Source: Cryptomeria japonica
Taxonomy: Eukaryota; Streptophyta; Pinopsida; Cupressales; Cupressaceae
Assembly (NCBI RefSeq): GCF_030272615.1
Contig: NC_081409.1
Location: 18,974,260 to 19,038,259, forward strand
Direction: 5' to 3'
DNA: 64,000 nucleotides
Part shown: positions 21,001 to 32,670 of the stretch, one piece after another
How the letters are laid out: every line of letters starts with the position of its first letter
Numbering within the stretch: position 1 is the first letter of the stretch
Notes under the pieces: generated by a model
The model's input: the letters and a program-made list of their open reading frames with translations, nothing else
Database searches by the model: none
Told to the model about the DNA's origin: nothing
Translations under genes and position numbers: made by a program

Positions 21001-22988
21001 CATATAACCCATAACGACACCATATTGTGTCCTAACGGTTCATATGGTGTCCTAAGGGGTCATAGGACACCAGATGACCCCTTAGGACACCATGTAACCC
21101 CTCAAAACACCATATAGTGTCATTATGGGTCATATGGTGTCCTAAGGAGTCATATGGTGTCCTAACGGGTCACATAGTGTCATATAACCCCTTAGGACAT
21201 CATATAACCCCTTACGTGTCGTTAGGGTTCACATTGTGTCCTAAGGGTTCATATGGTGTCCTATGACCCCTTAGGATATTATATGACCCCTTAGGACACC
21301 ATATGGTGTCATTATGGGTCGTATGGTGTCCAATGTGGTCATTAGGTGTCTTATGATCCCTTAGGACACCATATGACCCCTTAGGACACCATACGACCCA
21401 TAATGAAAACATAAGGTGTCATAAGGGGTCACATTGTATCTTAAGGGGTCATAACATACCATATGACCCGTTCAGACACAATATGATCCCTAATGACACC
21501 TAAGGGGTCATATGGTGTCCTAAGGGGTCATATGACATGATATGACACCTTAGGACACCATACGACCCATAACGACACCATACGACCCATAATGACACCA
21601 TATTGTGTCCTAAGGGATCATATGGTGTCCTAAGGGGTCATAGGACACCATATGACCCCTCAGGACACCATACAACCCATAACTACACCATATATGTCCT
21701 AAGGGGTCATATGGTGTCCTAAGGGCTCATAGGACTCTAGATGACCCCTTAGGACACCATGTGACCCCTTAGAACACCATATAGTGTCGTTATGGGTCAT
21801 ATGGTGTCCTAAGGGGTCATATGGTGTCCTAACGAGTCATATAGTGTCCTATGACCCCTTAGGACACCATATAACCCCTTACGTGTCGTTAGGGTTCACA
21901 TTGTGTCCTTAGGGGTCATGTGGTGTCCTATGACCCGTTAGGATACTATATGACCCCTTAGGACAACATATGGTGTCATTATTCATCGTATGGTGTCCTA
22001 AGTAGTCATTAGGTGTCTTATGATCCCTTAGGACACCATACGACCCATAATGACAACATAAGGTGTCCTAAGGAGTCATATTGTGTCTTAAGGGGTCATA
22101 CCACACCATATGACCCGTTAAGACACAATATGATCCCTAACGACACCTAAGGGGTCATAGGACACCATATGACCCCTTAGGACACCATACGACCCATAAC
22201 GACACCATATTATGTCATAAGGGTTCATATGGTGTCCTAAGGGGTCATAGGACACCATATGACCCCTTAAGACACCATATAACCCATAACAACACCATAT
22301 TGTGTTCTAAGGGGTCATATGGTGTCCTAAGGGGTCATAGAACACTAGATGACCCCTTAGGACACCATGTAACCCCTTAGAACACCATATAGTGTCATTA
22401 TGGGTCATATGGTGTCCTAAGGGGTCATATGGTGTCCTAACGGGTCATATAGTGTCCTATGACCCGTTAGGACACCATATAACCCCTTACATGTCGTTAA
22501 GGTTCATATTGTGTCCTAAGGGGTCATATGGTGTCCTATGACCCCTTAGGACACTATATGACTCCTTAGGACACCATATGGTGTCATTATGGGTCGTATG
22601 GTGTCCTAAGTGGTCATTAGGTGTCTTATGATCCCTTAGGACACCATATGACCCCTTAGAACACCATACGACCCATAATGACAACATAAGGTGTCCGAAG
22701 GGGTCATATGATGTCTTAAGGGGTCATAACACACCATATGACCCATCAAGACACAATATGATCCCTAACGACACCTAAGGGGTCATATGGTGTCCTAAGG
22801 GGTCATAGGACATAATATGACCCCTTAGGACAACATGTGACCCCTTAGAACACCATATAGTGTCGTTATGGGTCATATGGTGTCCTAAGGGGTCATATGG
22901 TGTCCTAAGGTGTCATATGGTGTCCTAAGGTGTCATATGGTGTCCTAATAGGTCATATAGTGCCCTGTGACCCCTTAGGACACTATAT
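18023..22988. repeat. 5 kb palindromic 20-bp minisatellite with higher-order structure
   Basis: The basic unit is GGACACCATATGACCCCTTA, present about 250 times in both orientations, so neighbouring units form long imperfect palindromes centred on CATATG and CCTTAGG/CCTAAGG. A marker variant, TTACGTGTCGTTAGGGTTCA, recurs at 19131, 19907, 20564, 21212, 21879 and 22487. This gives a higher-order period of about 610-780 bp. Most variants are single-base changes. The short frames across it are by-products of the repeat and not genes. It is not telomeric (no TTTAGGG). Confidence 0.95.
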
Positions 22989-23927
22989 TCCCCCCCTCCC
23001 TCCATATCTCACCCTCCATCCTTACCTGATATGGTTTAGCATATCGGGTTATAGGATCTATGGTTATTGTATAGGGTCAAGGATTTAGCATATTGGGTCA
23101 TACGATCTAGGATATTTGTTATAGTTTTTTAAATGGTTTAATTTTTATGGTTGTGGCTATCAAACTATACGGTATAGAGTATATATTATAGGGTATAGAG
23201 TAGAAATTTATCAAAGGTTAAAAAATTTCAATGGAAGTCATTTGGCTAGCGCCATATTTGGTGCTAGCCAAATGAACTGCACTTAAAAATGGTTATATGG
23301 GACCCTTGACCCATGATCGAAGCCATATTCTCTCATTTTGTCTACTTTCTGCGCATGATTAGACAAAAAAATGTTTTTTGCATGGTGTTGACATTTTATG
23401 CAAGGTTATTTTATACATTCCACCAACTCTCCATCACCTTTTTGTTAATTTGGCAACGTCGAAGAGGAAGAACATAGTTTTTTTTATCAAATCTGAATAA
23501 TTGAGGTAATATTTTCTTGTTTTTAGAATTCAAATACTTATTGTTATTTTTTTTAAATGTTAGAATAAAAGTGTTTTGTCAAAATTGATTATAATCCTAT
23601 TAGATTTACATTAGATTTAACAATGCATTTGAAGGAAGTTGCATAAGAAAATTATTTGTTTAGTGGTTTAAAACAAAATTTGCAATTTCATATATCCTTT
23701 TTAAGATCTTATGAAATAATTTAAAAAAGGAATACATGAAATAATTTCAATTTCATATATCCATTTTAACATATGCATAATTAGGACAATCATAGATGCA
23801 TTAGGATTGTCCTAACATAATTAGGATAGTCATAGATGCATTAGGACTGCCCCTTATGCCTCTTGAAATCTCTTTATGAATTAACTTTATTCTATTTTAT
23901 GTGCATGTACATGTAGAAATCATCATC
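22989..23927. other. Spacer between minisatellite and transposase gene
   Basis: Non-coding. It has a short pyrimidine run (22989-23025), a diffuse repeat of ATATCGGGTTATAGGATCTA-like phrases (23030-23110), the palindrome at 23238-23275, and AT-rich sequence with a duplicated 31-bp phrase around AATTAGGA(C/T)A(A/G)TCATAGATGCATTAGGA (23778-23845). The promoter of the transposase gene should lie here, but I cannot single out a TATA box. Confidence 0.55.
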
Positions 23928-23999
23928 ATGTTGAGGAAATGACCAAAAAATGTAACACCGGAAGAGCGTGAAGCTAAGAATGCAAAAAAAAGAGAACGA

Positions 24000-25019
24000 A
24001 TGAAGCGACTTTGTGAAGAAAGAAAATTGAATTCCATAGAAGAAGAGGTGCTAATTGAAGAGGAACATGAAATATCCATCCAATCTAAGAGAGAGATAAA
24101 ATTGGCCACACAAAGGCAACAGATGCAAAACCTTCGTGCAATGAGACAATTGAATCCTGAGGTTGAGAGCATGTCTACCACAATTCAAGTTGAAGGCACC
24201 CTATCTCTTACATCTCAAGTTGAAGGCACACCATCTGTTATTGGCACACCGTTGGTGTCTACAACATCTCATATTGAATACACTCCCTCTATGACATTTT
24301 ACATTGCAAGTACTTCACGATTGACATCAAGTATTTTAGCTACACCATCTTGTACACCTCAATTTCAAGGTATGTCATCATTTTCATCTCCGGTTGAAGG
24401 TATGCCACCTATCCCTATTGTTGTTGACATTCATAATCTTGAGGTAACTCAAAGTTTGAGAACACCTCCTAGAGTTTTGCATAGAAAGCCTAAGTATTTG
24501 ATTGATATTGATGCTAATGTTTTGAAACCAATGGTTGATAAGATTCCGAAGCGTGATTGTCAAAGACATGCTAACCAGATATGGAAAATATTTTTTGAGC
24601 CTTTAAATGAGACAGGAAGATGTCAACTATTTTTTGAAATGATGAGAAATCTTAAATTTAGGCCCATAATGAAGATTCTTGGGCTAAGAACATCGATTGA
24701 ATCAAGCAACAAATCTATTGTGAAGAATCTGATGAATGCATATGATACTGTTAGTTCTAAAACATGCACAAAAGATAGTAATGCCACACGACGTGTCATT
24801 ACATCAACAATTGTAAGCACTCAAACTAAGAAAGATCACCTCATTAGAAAGATAAGTAAACAATTGAAGATAAGTAGACAAACTCTAATGAGAGCTATGG
24901 GAAGGCAACAAAGAGCGGAGGATCCATATAACAATGAGTTATGGACATTTTCAGGTAGATTACCACGGAAAGATAAAGCAATTGTTGAAGCCTTGAGATC
25001 CCTAATTGAATATTTTTAG
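24000..25019 (+). pseudogene. Transposase N-terminal exon (open part)
   Basis: A 339-codon open stretch of the gene above, entered at an internal Met after the TGA at 23940. Residues 1-60 are highly charged (EERKLNSIEEEVLIEEEHE). Residues 60-160 are Thr/Ser/Pro-rich. Residues about 170-330 are predicted helical and basic, with a possible DNA-binding helix-turn-helix (KQLKISRQTLMRAMGRQQRAED). The stop at 25017-25019 is followed in frame by NNTRVSPNQRDVVRRRIGS, so the exon once ran on to about 25150. Confidence 0.65.
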
Positions 25020-25433
25020 AAGAATAACACAAGGGTCTCTCCAAATCAAAGAGATGTTGTAAGAAGGAGGATTGGTAGTAAAATCTGTGATCCACATCCG
25101 AAACATTTTTTGGATATGACTCAAACACAATTTTTTGCCAAGTTTCAATGTATGTATCCTCAAATTAAAATTAGTCAAAGATTCATGTCACAATAAATCA
25201 CACACACACACAACTTGTTGTTGTAGAGTACATATCGAATTTTCTAACCATTATGATGTTTATCAACACATATGTATAGATTTGCATGCTAACAATGTTT
25301 TGCAGGAATGCAACATAAATGGTCCACCGACATCTTCAAGGGAATTCATATCTAGCATCTATCTGAAAGAGTAGATGGTCAAGTATATTAAAATAAGTGT
25401 TTCTTAGATGGCACATGTGTTCATTGTGGTGGA

Positions 25434-26241
25434 TTGCGACATTTACAAATTTGTCAACATATTGATATTGGACAAGAAATTGGTAATGAGTTAGTGGAAT
25501 TTGGAAAATATAAGATAGTGGCCTATATGCTAAAAGATGGAAAAGAAGCAAAAAGGTGTGAATTGGTTAGTGAGAAGATTCTAGTGTATCAGTTTATGGG
25601 CATCTTTCATGAGAATATAGTGTATGAGTATGTAAGGAATAACCATAGAGATCATTGGTTGGACTCACAATTTAAGTTATGCAAGGACACATTTCCACTT
25701 CATACAATCGTTTCAATTGTTAACTTTGCAAAGAACTACACACTACAACTGCAGAACGAGGTGCAATCGCAATATTACAACTCCACACAAGTTTCTATAT
25801 TTGTGCATATAGCATTCATTCATGCACATGATAGTATGGAAGAGGATAGGAAGATATTGAGGGAGTATCAGTTTTACATCAGTGATGATCGCTCACACTC
25901 TACAGAGTTTGTGCAAGGTTGTTTTCAGATATTCTACGATGATTTGGCTAGCCGAGGCATATCATTCCGTCAACATATCATATGGTCAGATAATTGTGCA
26001 TTGCAATTTAAGAACTCTCAGATGTTTTATTGGTTGAGTAGGATGCATAAGTTGACTGCTATTCAACATATGTGAAATTTCTCTAAGGCTGGGCATGGAA
26101 AAGGGGAGCATGATGGTGCAGGAGCATGTATTAAAAGAGCTTTAGCACAAGAAGAGTTAAAGTACAAAGGGAATGTAAACTTGAAAGATGCAAAATCAAT
26201 TTTTCAATGGTGCAATGGTACAATTGGTCCAGGTAATCAAG
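25434..26241 (+). pseudogene. Transposase catalytic core exon
   Basis: Open from 25434 to 26072 and continuing after one TGA (26073, likely former TGG Trp) to a consensus GTAAGT donor at 26242. Candidate catalytic residues are an acidic position near VNFAKNY (here Asn, perhaps mutated from Asp), the Asp in WSDNCALQFK, and the Asp/Glu of KGEHDGAG. The order and spacing fit an RNase H-like DDE fold. The Asn for Asp at the first position suggests loss of activity in addition to the stops. Confidence 0.6.
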
Positions 26242-26322
26242 GTAAGTCTTCAGTTTGTAGATTTTTTTGGTTGGTAGATGATACTAACATTGTAAAATTC
26301 GAAGATTGTTGTACATTGACAG

Positions 26323-26575
26323 GATAGAGTGAGCTACACTCTTTCAAAAGCTCTAATGCAGGTTCATGGACTATCCATACACAACGGATGACATGGTATT
26401 GTTCCTCATGTAGAGATGGTGTCTATAATGAGTGTGAGTCAAAGGAGTGGGTGGACAAATGGTGTATGAGGCCTCTAATCCCATTTGAGACATATCGACC
26501 TCCGAGTGCACTACAACTAACACAGATGGAAGCATCAATTGACTTTGACCATGTGTCAGATTTAGTCCAACCAGG
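26323..26575 (+). pseudogene. Transposase exon with Cys-rich region
   Basis: Between an acceptor TTGACAG (26316-26322) and a donor CAG|GTAAAT (26576). It reads SSNAGSWTIHTQRMTWYCSS and CRDGVYNECESKEWVDKWC, with four or more cysteines that could bind a metal. A TAG at 26326-26328 is right after the acceptor. A further exon (26657 to 27041) follows, with GRVYVVIAAEDNEEGTYYYL, CRCVDAKKKLDG and TWIRRYPVKKSNFWLF. Confidence 0.55.
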
Positions 26576-26656
26576 TAAATTATCCACATGCAAATTTTTG
26601 TAATTTAATATTTTACCTTAGTTGTTTGCTAAATTCTTCTCACTTTATCATTGCAG

Positions 26657-27041
26657 GGCGTGTTTATGTAGTTATTGCAGCTGAAGACAATGAAGAAGGA
26701 ACATATTATTACCTATGTCGTTGTGTGGATGCAAAAAAGAAATTGGATGGCCCTGTGGTAGATGGAGAAAATATTGAGTACCCCATAGGATCAGTAGTTG
26801 TTACTAGTACATGGATTAGAAGGTACCCAGTGAAGAAGTCTAACTTTTGGTTGTTTGGGGACTTCGAGACACATAGGAAGATTCTTCATTATTCTAACTT
26901 TGTTGTAGCTTCAAATGTTCATTTGATCAGATATGGGGTAGACCACTAAACAAGAACCTATGGGAGGTTCGTGAGTCTAACCATGAGGCCATAATAGACA
27001 TGATAAAGAGTAGAGCAGATCCAGATGGTTCATTGGATTAA
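26657..27041 (+). pseudogene. Transposase C-terminal exon
   Basis: Starts after acceptor TTCATTGCAG. One frame runs to 26949. After a shift near 26930 a second frame, WGRPLNKNLWEVRESNHEAI, continues to a TAA at 27039-27041. The content is a beta-rich module (GSVVVTSTWIRRYP) of unknown role, commonly placed after the core in this kind of protein. Confidence 0.5.
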
Positions 27042-27265
27042 AATGTAAATGTAAAAAAATGTAATATCAATCATATTTGGATATATGTACCTGACTTGTA
27101 TTTTCAACTACTCGAGGCATTGTAATATAAAAATTTGTGTTTTTGTCTTTTTTGTGTGATTTTATGTAAATAATGTCATTTTGGACCATTATAGATCACA
27201 TGGGACCATTTCATGAAGTTTTAGGCTAATATGGTAAAAGATGTAAAAATTGCTCATTTGTTGTC
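27042..27265. other. 3' end region of the transposase gene
   Basis: AT-rich non-coding sequence between the transposase stop and the 360-bp array. Likely the 3' UTR of the transposase gene; no distinct polyadenylation signal is called. Confidence 0.45.
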
Positions 27266-29781
27266 AATCACTCAAAGTGTGAAAAATTGTCAAAATTTGG
27301 CATCATTTTTCTCGATGTTAGTGACACGTAAGAGCGATTCATCTAATCCTACGGGGTTGTGTTATGGCACTCTAAAAAATCCTCTCTCGGTTTAGGTAGA
27401 CTCAGATCCAATTGCTCGTGGTGACACTTTCTCAATTGCGACAAAAAGCGTCACACGGGTTCAATGAAAAGTTGGAAAATGCCCCATCTTTCAATCCGCT
27501 CATTGCGGCACCAAACCATCAGATTGTATGCATCCAGGTAGCTGATTTTATGCTAGGAATTCCTCTGTTCCTCTATCAAACTCACCCGATTGTTACGGGC
27601 CACACCCTAGCAGCGAAAAAAAAAGTGCTCAAGTTGCTCAAAGTTGTCAATATTCGGCATCACGTTTCTCGGTGCCCGTTAATCATAAAAGGAAGCCATA
27701 TAATCCTATAGGGTCATGTTATGGCACTCTAAAAATACCTCTCTTGGTTTAGGTATACTCGGATCCAATTTCTCGTGGTGAAACTTTCTTGGTTATGACA
27801 AAAAGCGTCGGATGAGTTCAATGAAAAGTTACACAATGCCCCATCTTTCAATCCACTCATTGCGGCACCGAACTATCAGCTTGTACGCATCGGGGTGGCC
27901 GGTTTTACACTAGGAATGCCTTCATTTTTCTCTCCAACTCGCCTGATTGTTGCGGGCCACACCCTAGCAGCGAAATCACTTAAGTGCTCAAGTTGCTCAA
28001 AGTTGTCAATATTCGGCATCACATTTCTCGGTGCTCGTTAATCATAAGAATGAGTCATCTAATCCTACATGGTTGTGTTATGGTACTCTAAAAAAGGCTC
28101 TCTTGGTTTAGGTAGACTCGGAACCAATTGCTCGTGGCGACACTTTCTCGGTTGTGACAAAAAGCATTAGATGAGTTCAATGAAAAGTTGCACAATGCCC
28201 CATCTTTCAATCCGCTCATCACGAAACCAAACCATCAGCTCATATGTGTCAAGGTGGCTGGGTTTATGCTAGGATTACTTTCTTTTTTTCTCTCCAACTC
28301 ACCCGATCGTTGCGGGCCACACCCTAGTAGCGAAATTGCTTAAGTGCTCAAGTTGCTCAAAGTTGTCAATATTCGACATTACATTTCTCGGCGCCCATTA
28401 ATCATAAGAATGAGCCTTCTGATCCTATGGGGTTTGCTATGACACTCTAAAAAATCCTCTCTCGGTTTAGGTAGACTCGGATCCAATTTCTTGTGGTGAC
28501 ACCTTCTCGGTTGCGACAAAAAGCATCAGATGAGTTCAATGAAAAGTTAACAATGCCCCATCTTTCAATCCGCTTGTCGCGACACTGAACCATCAACTCG
28601 TACACGTCGGGGTGGTCAGATTTACCCTAGGAACTCCTTAATTTTTCTCTCCAACTCGCTCGATCATTGCAAGCCACACCCTAGCAGCGAAATCGCTTAA
28701 GTGCTCAAGTTGCTCAAAGTTGTCAATATTCGGCATCACATTTCTTGGCGGTCGTTAATCATAAGAATGAGTCGTCTGATCCTATGGGGTCATGTTATGG
28801 CACTCTAAAAAATCCTCTCTTAGTTTAGGTAGACTCAGATCCAATTGCTCATGGCGACACTTTCTCGGTTGCAACAAAAAGTGTCAGATGAGTTTAATGA
28901 AAAGTTGCACAATGCCCCATATTTCAATCCGCTCGTTGCATCACCAAACCTTCAGCTCGTATGCATCAGGGTGGCTAGTTTTACGCTAGGAATGCCTTTT
29001 TTTTACTCTCCAACTCGCTCGATCATTGCGGGCCACACCCTAGCAGCGAAATCGCTTAAGTGCTCAAGTTGCTCAAAGTTGTCAATATTCGACATCGCGT
29101 TTCTCAGCGCCTGTTAATCATAAGAATGAGTCATCTGATCCTACAAGGTCGTGTTATGGCACTCTAAAAAATCCTCTCTCAATTTCGGTAGACTCGGATC
29201 CAATTGCTCGTGGCGACACTTTCTCGGTTGAGACAAAAAGCGTTAGATGAGCTCAATAAAAAGTTGCACAATGCCCCATCTTTCCATCCACTCGTCACGG
29301 CACTAAACCGTCAGCTCATACACGTCAGGGTGGTTGGGTTTATGCTAGGAATGCCTTCATTTTTCTCTCCAGCTCGCCTAATCATTGCAGGCCACACCCT
29401 AGCAGTGAAATCGCTTAAGTGCTCAAGTTTCTCAAAGTTGTCAATATTCGGCATCGCGTTTCTCAGTGCCTGTTAATCATAAGAATGATCCGTCTAATCC
29501 TATGGGGTCATGTTATGGCACTCTAAAAAAGCCTCTCTCAGTTCAGGTAGACTCGGATCCAACTGGTCATGGTGACACTTTCTCGGTTGCGACAAAAAGC
29601 ATCATATGAGTTCAATGAAAAGTTGCACAATGCCCCATCTTTCAATCCGCTTGTCGCGGCACTGAACTGTTAGCTCGTACGCGTCGAGGTGGCCGGGTTT
29701 ACACTAGGAATGCCTTCATTTTTCTCTCCAACTCGCCCGATCATTGTGGGCCATACCCTAGCAACGAAATTGCTTAAGTGC
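27266..29781. repeat. Tandem array of seven 360-bp monomers
   Basis: The block GTGCTCAAGTTGCTCAAAG recurs at 27625, 27984, 28344, 28701, 29060 and 29419, with a truncated seventh at 29778. Spacings are 357-360 bp. Monomers differ mostly by C/T and G/A at positions that read CG in some copies and TG or CA in others, as expected for a methylated CpG-rich ancestor. Each monomer keeps a 70-100 codon plus-strand frame (for example 28845-29117 and 29204-29476); 360 is divisible by 3, so this recurs without needing selection. Confidence 0.93.
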
Positions 29782-30120
29782 ATGCATTAGATGAATAGAA
29801 GTGTATGGGCTATGCAATTTTATTAGAATGGGTATTGGTACAATGGTGTCTTACATTGTCTAATTTTGGTTCTTTCCATGTTTCCTTTATATAGTCTTAT
29901 TTCAACTATAACTATTGAATTTGTGTTGATCTCCATAAGCTTGTGTCTTGGGTTACAAACACATATTTAGGTTCAAAGCTTAAGTAACAATAAACTTTGT
30001 GCAATTATTCATTTAATCATTTGTACTACAATTATGGATAACCATGATAAATGATTTGCATTAACCAAAAAGCTACAAATCCATACAACATTGTATACTG
30101 CTAAAACTATCAAATATATC
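29782..30120. other. Spacer, no gene seen
   Basis: AT-rich non-coding sequence between the 360-bp array and the 110-bp repeats. No frame or repeat of note. Confidence 0.5.
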
Positions 30121-30445
30121 CAATACAAACAAATAGGCTTGCCAAAAGCCATATGGACATAGAATGTCATGTATTCATAAAACAAAATATATGTTCAAAA
30201 TTCCTATAAAGGCATACAACATGATATCCAATAAAGTCAAATAGGAGCTTGCCAAAAGCCATATGGACATAGAATGTCACATATTTGTAATACAAAACAT
30301 ATGTTCAAAATCGCCATATAGGCATACAACATGGTATCCAATAAAGTCAAATAGGAGCTTGCCAAAAGCCATATGGACATAGAATGTCACATATTCATAA
30401 TACAAAACATATGTTCAAAATTTCCATATAGGCATACAACATAGG
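30121..30445. repeat. Three 110-bp tandem repeats
   Basis: The block GCCAAAAGCCATATGGACAT occurs at 30141, 30251 and 30361, giving a 110-bp period. Copies are nearly identical. They lie directly beyond the 3' end of the minus-strand gene, so they may overlap its 3' UTR. Confidence 0.9.
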
Positions 30446-30457
30446 ACCCTATTCTAT

Positions 30458-32469
30458 TCATTTCCCTCTAGGGGAAGGAAACAGATCACGAGATATCTTT
30501 TCCTGTTGAGGGGATGGAGATGTATATGATGCAGGTGTCTTTTGAGTACGCCCACTCAACCTCCTCTCCATACTTTTTTGTAACTCCACCTAATACAATG
30601 AAAAGAATGATGTTAGCATATACAAAAATTGAATTTTAGAATGACATATAATAGAATAGTCACTTACCGCATACAAATAATCATGATGTTCATCCATAAT
30701 AGGTGCACATTCATGATCTAGAGTGTTAAACCCCTCCTGTAAGCATCACAATATAAATTAAACTAAATACAAGTGTCGTTAAAATTTTCAATAACATATT
30801 ATTAAGATAACAAATGTAATGCTAAATTTACTAAATTTACAAACATGTCTCATACTTCTATCAAAGAAGTTGAACTTGCTACTGCTGCAGCAACACCATG
30901 CTCCATTGACGCATGGACAGCAGGAGGAGTCTCTGATGTCAACATTTGAAAATTAAACAAAGTATATTGATTAATCCCCAAAACTATCTATATTATTTAA
31001 TAACAACATTAAAGATAAATTGCTTACGTGGGTGAAAGATTGTCGATGATATACACTACGAGGTGTTGATGTTGAAGCTCTAGCATCAAATTATTTGACA
31101 TCCAAAATGAGTAATTAGAAAATCATTTACATAAGGTTCAACTATCTATATATAATAATTATATTTCTTCACTCGTTGTGTACCTATGGAGTCTACGAAG
31201 TCATGAAAAAGGGTGCTGCAAGAATGTTGCTAGTATTGTGAACACTTTGACCCTGATTTTTTATCATAATAATTTACTAATTTAGATATAATCTCAAACT
31301 TCTATATAAGATTTAATAAAAAGAATGAAATGAACTTGTAATGAAATTCACTTGGGTATCAATGCCAAATATTTTGTTCAGCAAGGATTTTGTCATGACA
31401 ATGTTCTCTGTAACAAACTTCGCTCATGCACGTGCATTCTCAAGACTATTAGGAACATAAGTGTAAAGAGAACCACAAGATCGAAAAAAATGAGCTGGAA
31501 CTCGATGCCTAGAAGAATCACCGTCATCACTCGCATCACCCTCTACTAGAGGCCTAGCATACCGTATAAGGGTCTGAGTGAGTGAGCTAATGGAGTCTAG
31601 AGTTTCGACCTTAATACTCTCCTTCACAATGGAAGGAATAATAACATGCTCCACCATAGGTCTGGCCAAGGGTCTTGGTGGGATATTTGGGTCATGCTGT
31701 GCACCCTCTCTATCATGTGAGGAAGCCCCACCTCTACCTTGGAAATCTAGAAAATCATAATAGTTTGGGATCTCATTAAGGACAAACTCACAGTACAGTT
31801 TTCTCAAAAAGTATTGGGGTACCTCATGATTATTGCATGGGGGCTGATCAAATACCATCCACCACCTATCCCAAAAATTGTTCTTAATCCCTTCATGATG
31901 ACACCAATGAATAGGGAATCTCCTGCATCTAGGGTGTAAAGTTTTATTCATTCGGGGGTCCGTAAAAAGAGCACACAAGTCAAATTTATTAATTTTATTT
32001 TTCTTCACTGCTGCATATGATAATTTGTCAGCATAAAATTGCTTTTGTTCTTCCTTCTTACTGGACCCAAAATTTATTTGCCCACTCACAGATTGTATGT
32101 GAGATAGAATAGATTGCATAGAACTGGCAAGGTTTGTCGTATGGGAGTTTGTTCCAGTGGGATCTTTTAGCCTTGTGATTAAACCTTCAAGCTCTTTTTG
32201 GCTATTTTCTATTTGACCTAATAGGTTTTCTTGTATACCTATGGGATGTCTAGGGATTATACGAGGTTCTTGATATGCTTATTCTTCAATATGGTCTTCA
32301 TGAGGAGGTGATTGAGTGTTTTCAACATTTTCTTGTCTAATCTCATTTCCTGATAATGAAAATAAATTTAAATCAATAAACCTAGTTTAATCTTCAAATT
32401 AATAAAAAAAATGACAATAAGAAAACAAAAATACATACCTCTTCGAGCTCTTTGATGGCGTGGCAACAT
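30458..32469 (-). pseudogene. Second gene of the DNA transposon, multi-exon, function unknown
   Basis: A minus-strand gene inferred from matched splice sites. Exon 1 is 32469-32439 (MLPRHQRARR, donor GTATGT). Exon 2 is 32349-31352 (donor GTGAAT). Later exons are 30932-30856 (donor GTATGA), 30736-30668 (EGFNTLDHECAPIMDEHHDY, donor GTAAGT) and 30588-30458 (ELQKSMERRLSGRTQKTP.. to TGA). A small exon near 31255-31190 is possible. In-frame stops at about 32283 (TAA) and about 31422 (TGA) are single-base changes from CAA and CGA. I recognise no domain. The product looks like a helical, probably DNA- or protein-binding, accessory protein. It is convergent to the transposase, and its start lies 234 bp from the right TIR. 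Confidence 0.5.
31352..32349 (-). pseudogene. Main exon of the transposon's second gene
   Basis: Open except for two stops. The first part is helical and Gln/Glu/Asn-rich (GNEIRQENVENTQSPPHEDH; LLGQIENSQKELEGLITRL). A globular section follows with conserved-looking Trp, His and Cys residues (CRRFPIHWCHHEGIKNNFWD; RWWMVFDQPP; KLYCEFVLNEIPNYYDFLDF). The last part is Pro/Ser/Asp-rich, then FFRSCGSLYTYVPNSLENAR and FVTENIVMTKSLLNKIFGID. The clean 231-codon stretch is 32119-31424. It is not a second transposase by any motif I can see. Confidence 0.5.
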
Positions 32470-32670
32470 TTTGATGAGAGATGGACAACTTAGTGCCCAA
32501 TGTCAAGCTTCTACAAAGGGCAAGTGCAAGAAAATGGCACCACAAATCGCCAAAATGTGGGTTTGGGAATGCAGAATGTATCCAAATGTGGACTTGGGTT
32601 TTTTTTAAGTTTGCAAAGGTCATAAGGCGCGCGCCTTATGACCATTTTTTATTTTTTTTAAAGTGTGGCA
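32470..32670. other. Right subterminal region with palindrome
   Basis: Between the second gene's start and the right TIR. Contains the perfect palindrome CATAAGGCGCGCGCCTTATG (32621-32640), similar in design to the palindromes at 17590-17760. It should also hold the promoter of the minus-strand gene. Confidence 0.6.

Larger units (their letters stand above)
23928..27041 (+). pseudogene. Transposase gene of the 16 kb DNA transposon, broken (Sola-like, inferred)
   Basis: A multi-exon gene for a DDE-type transposase. The likely start is ATG 23928 (MLRK, then TGA at 23940 in place of CGA). The N-terminus is charged, then Thr/Ser/Pro-rich with repeated VEGTPS-like phrases, then a helical block (KKDHLIRKISKQLKISRQTLMRAMG). 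The core lies in 25400-26240: CVHCGGLRHLQICQH, VNFAKNYTLQLQNEVQ, IIWSDNCALQFK (25979-26012) and GHGKGEHDGAGACIKRAL (26091-26140). The C-terminus has a Cys-rich WYCSSCRDGVYNECES and ends near 27041. Candidate introns are 25150-25303, 26242-26322 and 26576-26656, all GT-AG. Stops at 23940, 25017, 26073 and 26324 and a shift near 26930 disable it. FAKNY..QSQYY / D..CA.QFK / HGKG..DG resembles Sola-type transposases; the superfamily call is inference. Confidence 0.7.

Noticed and set aside
18595-22687. Repeated minus-strand frames of 61-66 codons (LWVVWCPKGSYGVL type)
   Set aside because: They are translations of the 20-bp minisatellite, recur with its higher-order unit and have no independent coding signal.
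18023-22988. Telomere-like or CRISPR-like array
   Set aside because: The unit is not TTTAGGG, there are no unique spacers between constant repeats, and the host is a plant.
28792-29476. Possible multigene family of 90-residue proteins
   Set aside because: Frames follow the 360-bp tandem unit, several copies are stopped, and there is no start context or domain; kept only as a hypothesis in the array finding.
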